The notes below the pieces were generated by a model. It worked only from the letters and a program-made list of their open reading frames with translations, had not been told where the DNA came from and searched no databases. From Planoprotostelium fungivorum (lineage: Eukaryota > Evosea > Variosea > Cavosteliida > Cavosteliaceae), in contig MDYQ01000032.1 of the NCBI GenBank assembly GCA_003024175.1, positions 62,001 through 126,000 of the forward strand: a DNA stretch of 64,000 nt, read 5' to 3'. Positions 62,996 to 64,000 of the stretch are shown in pieces. Position 1 is the first letter of the stretch. Every line of letters begins with the position of its first letter. Position numbers and translations under genes: made by a program.

Positions 62996-64000
62996 TTGCT
63001 GTTGCTGTTGTTGCTGTTGCTGCTGCTGTTGTTGCTGTTGGTTCATGAATTGAAGAGATGAGTCTCTGCGAATCAACTCGGGCTGAGAGGGTGAGTCGAT
63101 CGTGATGATGATGTCAACGATGTCTCACCCTTTCACTGATGGGAACGGCGGCAGGGACGGCAGCTGGGACGGTGCGAGCGGTGGGAGCGATCTTCAGACC
63201 CTCGGGCAGAACATCGGGGACTTCGATGAGTCTCTTCTTTCCATTGATCAAGTGCATCGCAACGGCAAACTCGTGTTCGCTGAGAGCTGCATCTTTGTCT
63301 GCATCGGATAATGTCCTGTGATCATGTCAGTGACGGCAATGTGAAAGATGGTCACCAGATCTTAGCGAGAACGGTGGTGTCAAGACCAGACCGCAGGAAG
63401 AGGGCTTTGGCAGTCTGATTGTCCATGTAAAATGCATCGCCCTTCTGAACTGGATTGGCCTTTCTGAACAGTTCCTGGTATTTGATGTATTCATCCACGC
63501 CGAAGAGAGATTGAGTGATGGTTGGTGTGGGGAGAGCGTAAGAAGATGAAGAAGGAGTGGGTGATTGTTGTTTGGGTGGTGTGATGGGACTGCCACCATA
63601 AGAAGACAGAGATACGACGGGCTGAGCTGCTGATATGGGGGCGGCTGGGGCCTGAGATAGAGGAGGAGGTAGTGAGTTGGCTGGAGTGGCGAGAGGAGCA
63701 GGTAAGAGAGAAGGTGGAAGGACTTCAGGGATGGTGAGTCCTCCTCTCTTCTTCACGATGAGAAACATTGCAATGCAGAACTCATCGAAGTTGAGTTTGA
63801 GATCCTTGTCTATGTCAGATAGATTCCTGAACACATCAGAAATGCATTCGTGAGCCGCGTTGCATCACCATATCTTGGCGAGGTCAGAGTTAGGCAGGCC
63901 AGACTTAGAGAAGAGCTCTCGGGCCTGTTCACCTGCGTAGTTGTGAGCAGAGACGACGTTAAGCACCACACACCCGTGACAAAGCCATCCTTATCGGTGT
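61898..64000 (-). CDS. Eps15-like EH-domain endocytic protein (5' partial)
   Basis: The gene leaves the right edge. At least two EH domains are visible, with EF-hand loops DIDKDLKLNFDEF and DADKDAALSEHEF and the EH core motifs ELFSKSGLPNSDLAKIW and ALFLRSGLDTTVLAKIW. A Pro/Ser-rich linker, an uninterrupted Gln tract of about 26 residues (62963-63040), a long coiled coil (about 62.9-62.5 kb) and a DPF/NPF-like tail follow. Repeats in the tail include GNSDAFGNSDPFG, RPDPFGASPSF, NDPFSTG and EDPFTF. Stop TAA complement 61898-61900. This is the Eps15/Ede1 layout: EH domains bind NPF proteins, the coiled coil oligomerises, and DPF motifs bind AP-2 during clathrin-coated-pit formation. The polyQ uses mixed CAA/CAG codons. 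Confidence 0.9.

Overview
This is a gene-dense eukaryotic nuclear window. About thirty protein genes sit in 64 kb, most broken by many short GT-AG introns of roughly 40-80 bases. Genes are 50-500 bases apart and several have an AATAAA at or just after the stop. One tRNA gene with a poly-T terminator is present, and there is no operon structure. The gene set fits a free-living amoeboid protist: a TRIM37-type MATH protein, DENR, kinesin-5, a SUV39-type methyltransferase, a diaphanous-type formin, a PPTC7 phosphatase, an Eps15-like protein and an F-box/JmjC protein, next to bacterial-type sugar enzymes and a Cache/HAMP-like kinase. My best guess is an amoebozoan, perhaps a protosteloid amoeba such as Planoprotostelium. 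This is inferred from gene content only.

Layout. 1-3 kb: 3' part of a TRIM37-like gene that runs into an RRM. 3.2-3.9 kb: truncated copy A of a dispersed repeat, then tRNA-Arg(TCT). 4.0-7.7 kb: a small secreted Cys-rich protein, then a secreted papain-fold protein with lost catalytic residues, PAN/apple-like repeats and a C-terminal copy of the small neighbour. 7.8-13.2 kb (minus): ABCC/MRP transporter. 13.5-19.8 kb: DENR, GNAT acetyltransferase, a small unknown, a cytochrome-b5/MAPR protein, and malto-oligosyltrehalose trehalohydrolase. 20.2-21.3 kb: a palindromic repeat cluster. 21.7-26.6 kb (minus): a two-TM protein and kinesin-5, divergent from a SUV39-type methyltransferase (26.8-28.3 kb). 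28.5-30 kb: an HxxxD acyltransferase. 30.2-31.3 kb: repeat copy B. 31.5-34.7 kb (minus): F-box/JmjC/APH-kinase fusion. 34.9-36.1 kb: a GYPPQ-repeat protein and a small unknown. 36.5-39.9 kb: transmembrane sensor kinase. 39.9-46.7 kb (minus): 4-alpha-glucanotransferase and formin, the formin divergent from an RPEL/PP1-docking protein (47.2-48.2 kb). 49.0-50.1 kb: repeat copy C. 50.5-53.4 kb: DMT transporter and an LRR protein. 54.4-59.8 kb: PPTC7-like phosphatase, tail-anchored coiled-coil protein, a charged repeat protein and a small unknown. 60.5-64 kb (minus): two small proteins and an Eps15-like gene cut by the right edge.

Shared themes are actin and membrane traffic (formin, RPEL protein, Eps15-like, coiled-coil tail-anchor), alpha-glucan/trehalose metabolism (TreZ-type and GH77 enzymes), and multidomain fusions. 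The most unusual signal is not a gene. A self-complementary word, TCTACAACGTTGTAGA, recurs inside introns of unrelated genes on both strands, beside a second palindromic intron word, TGACGTCA.
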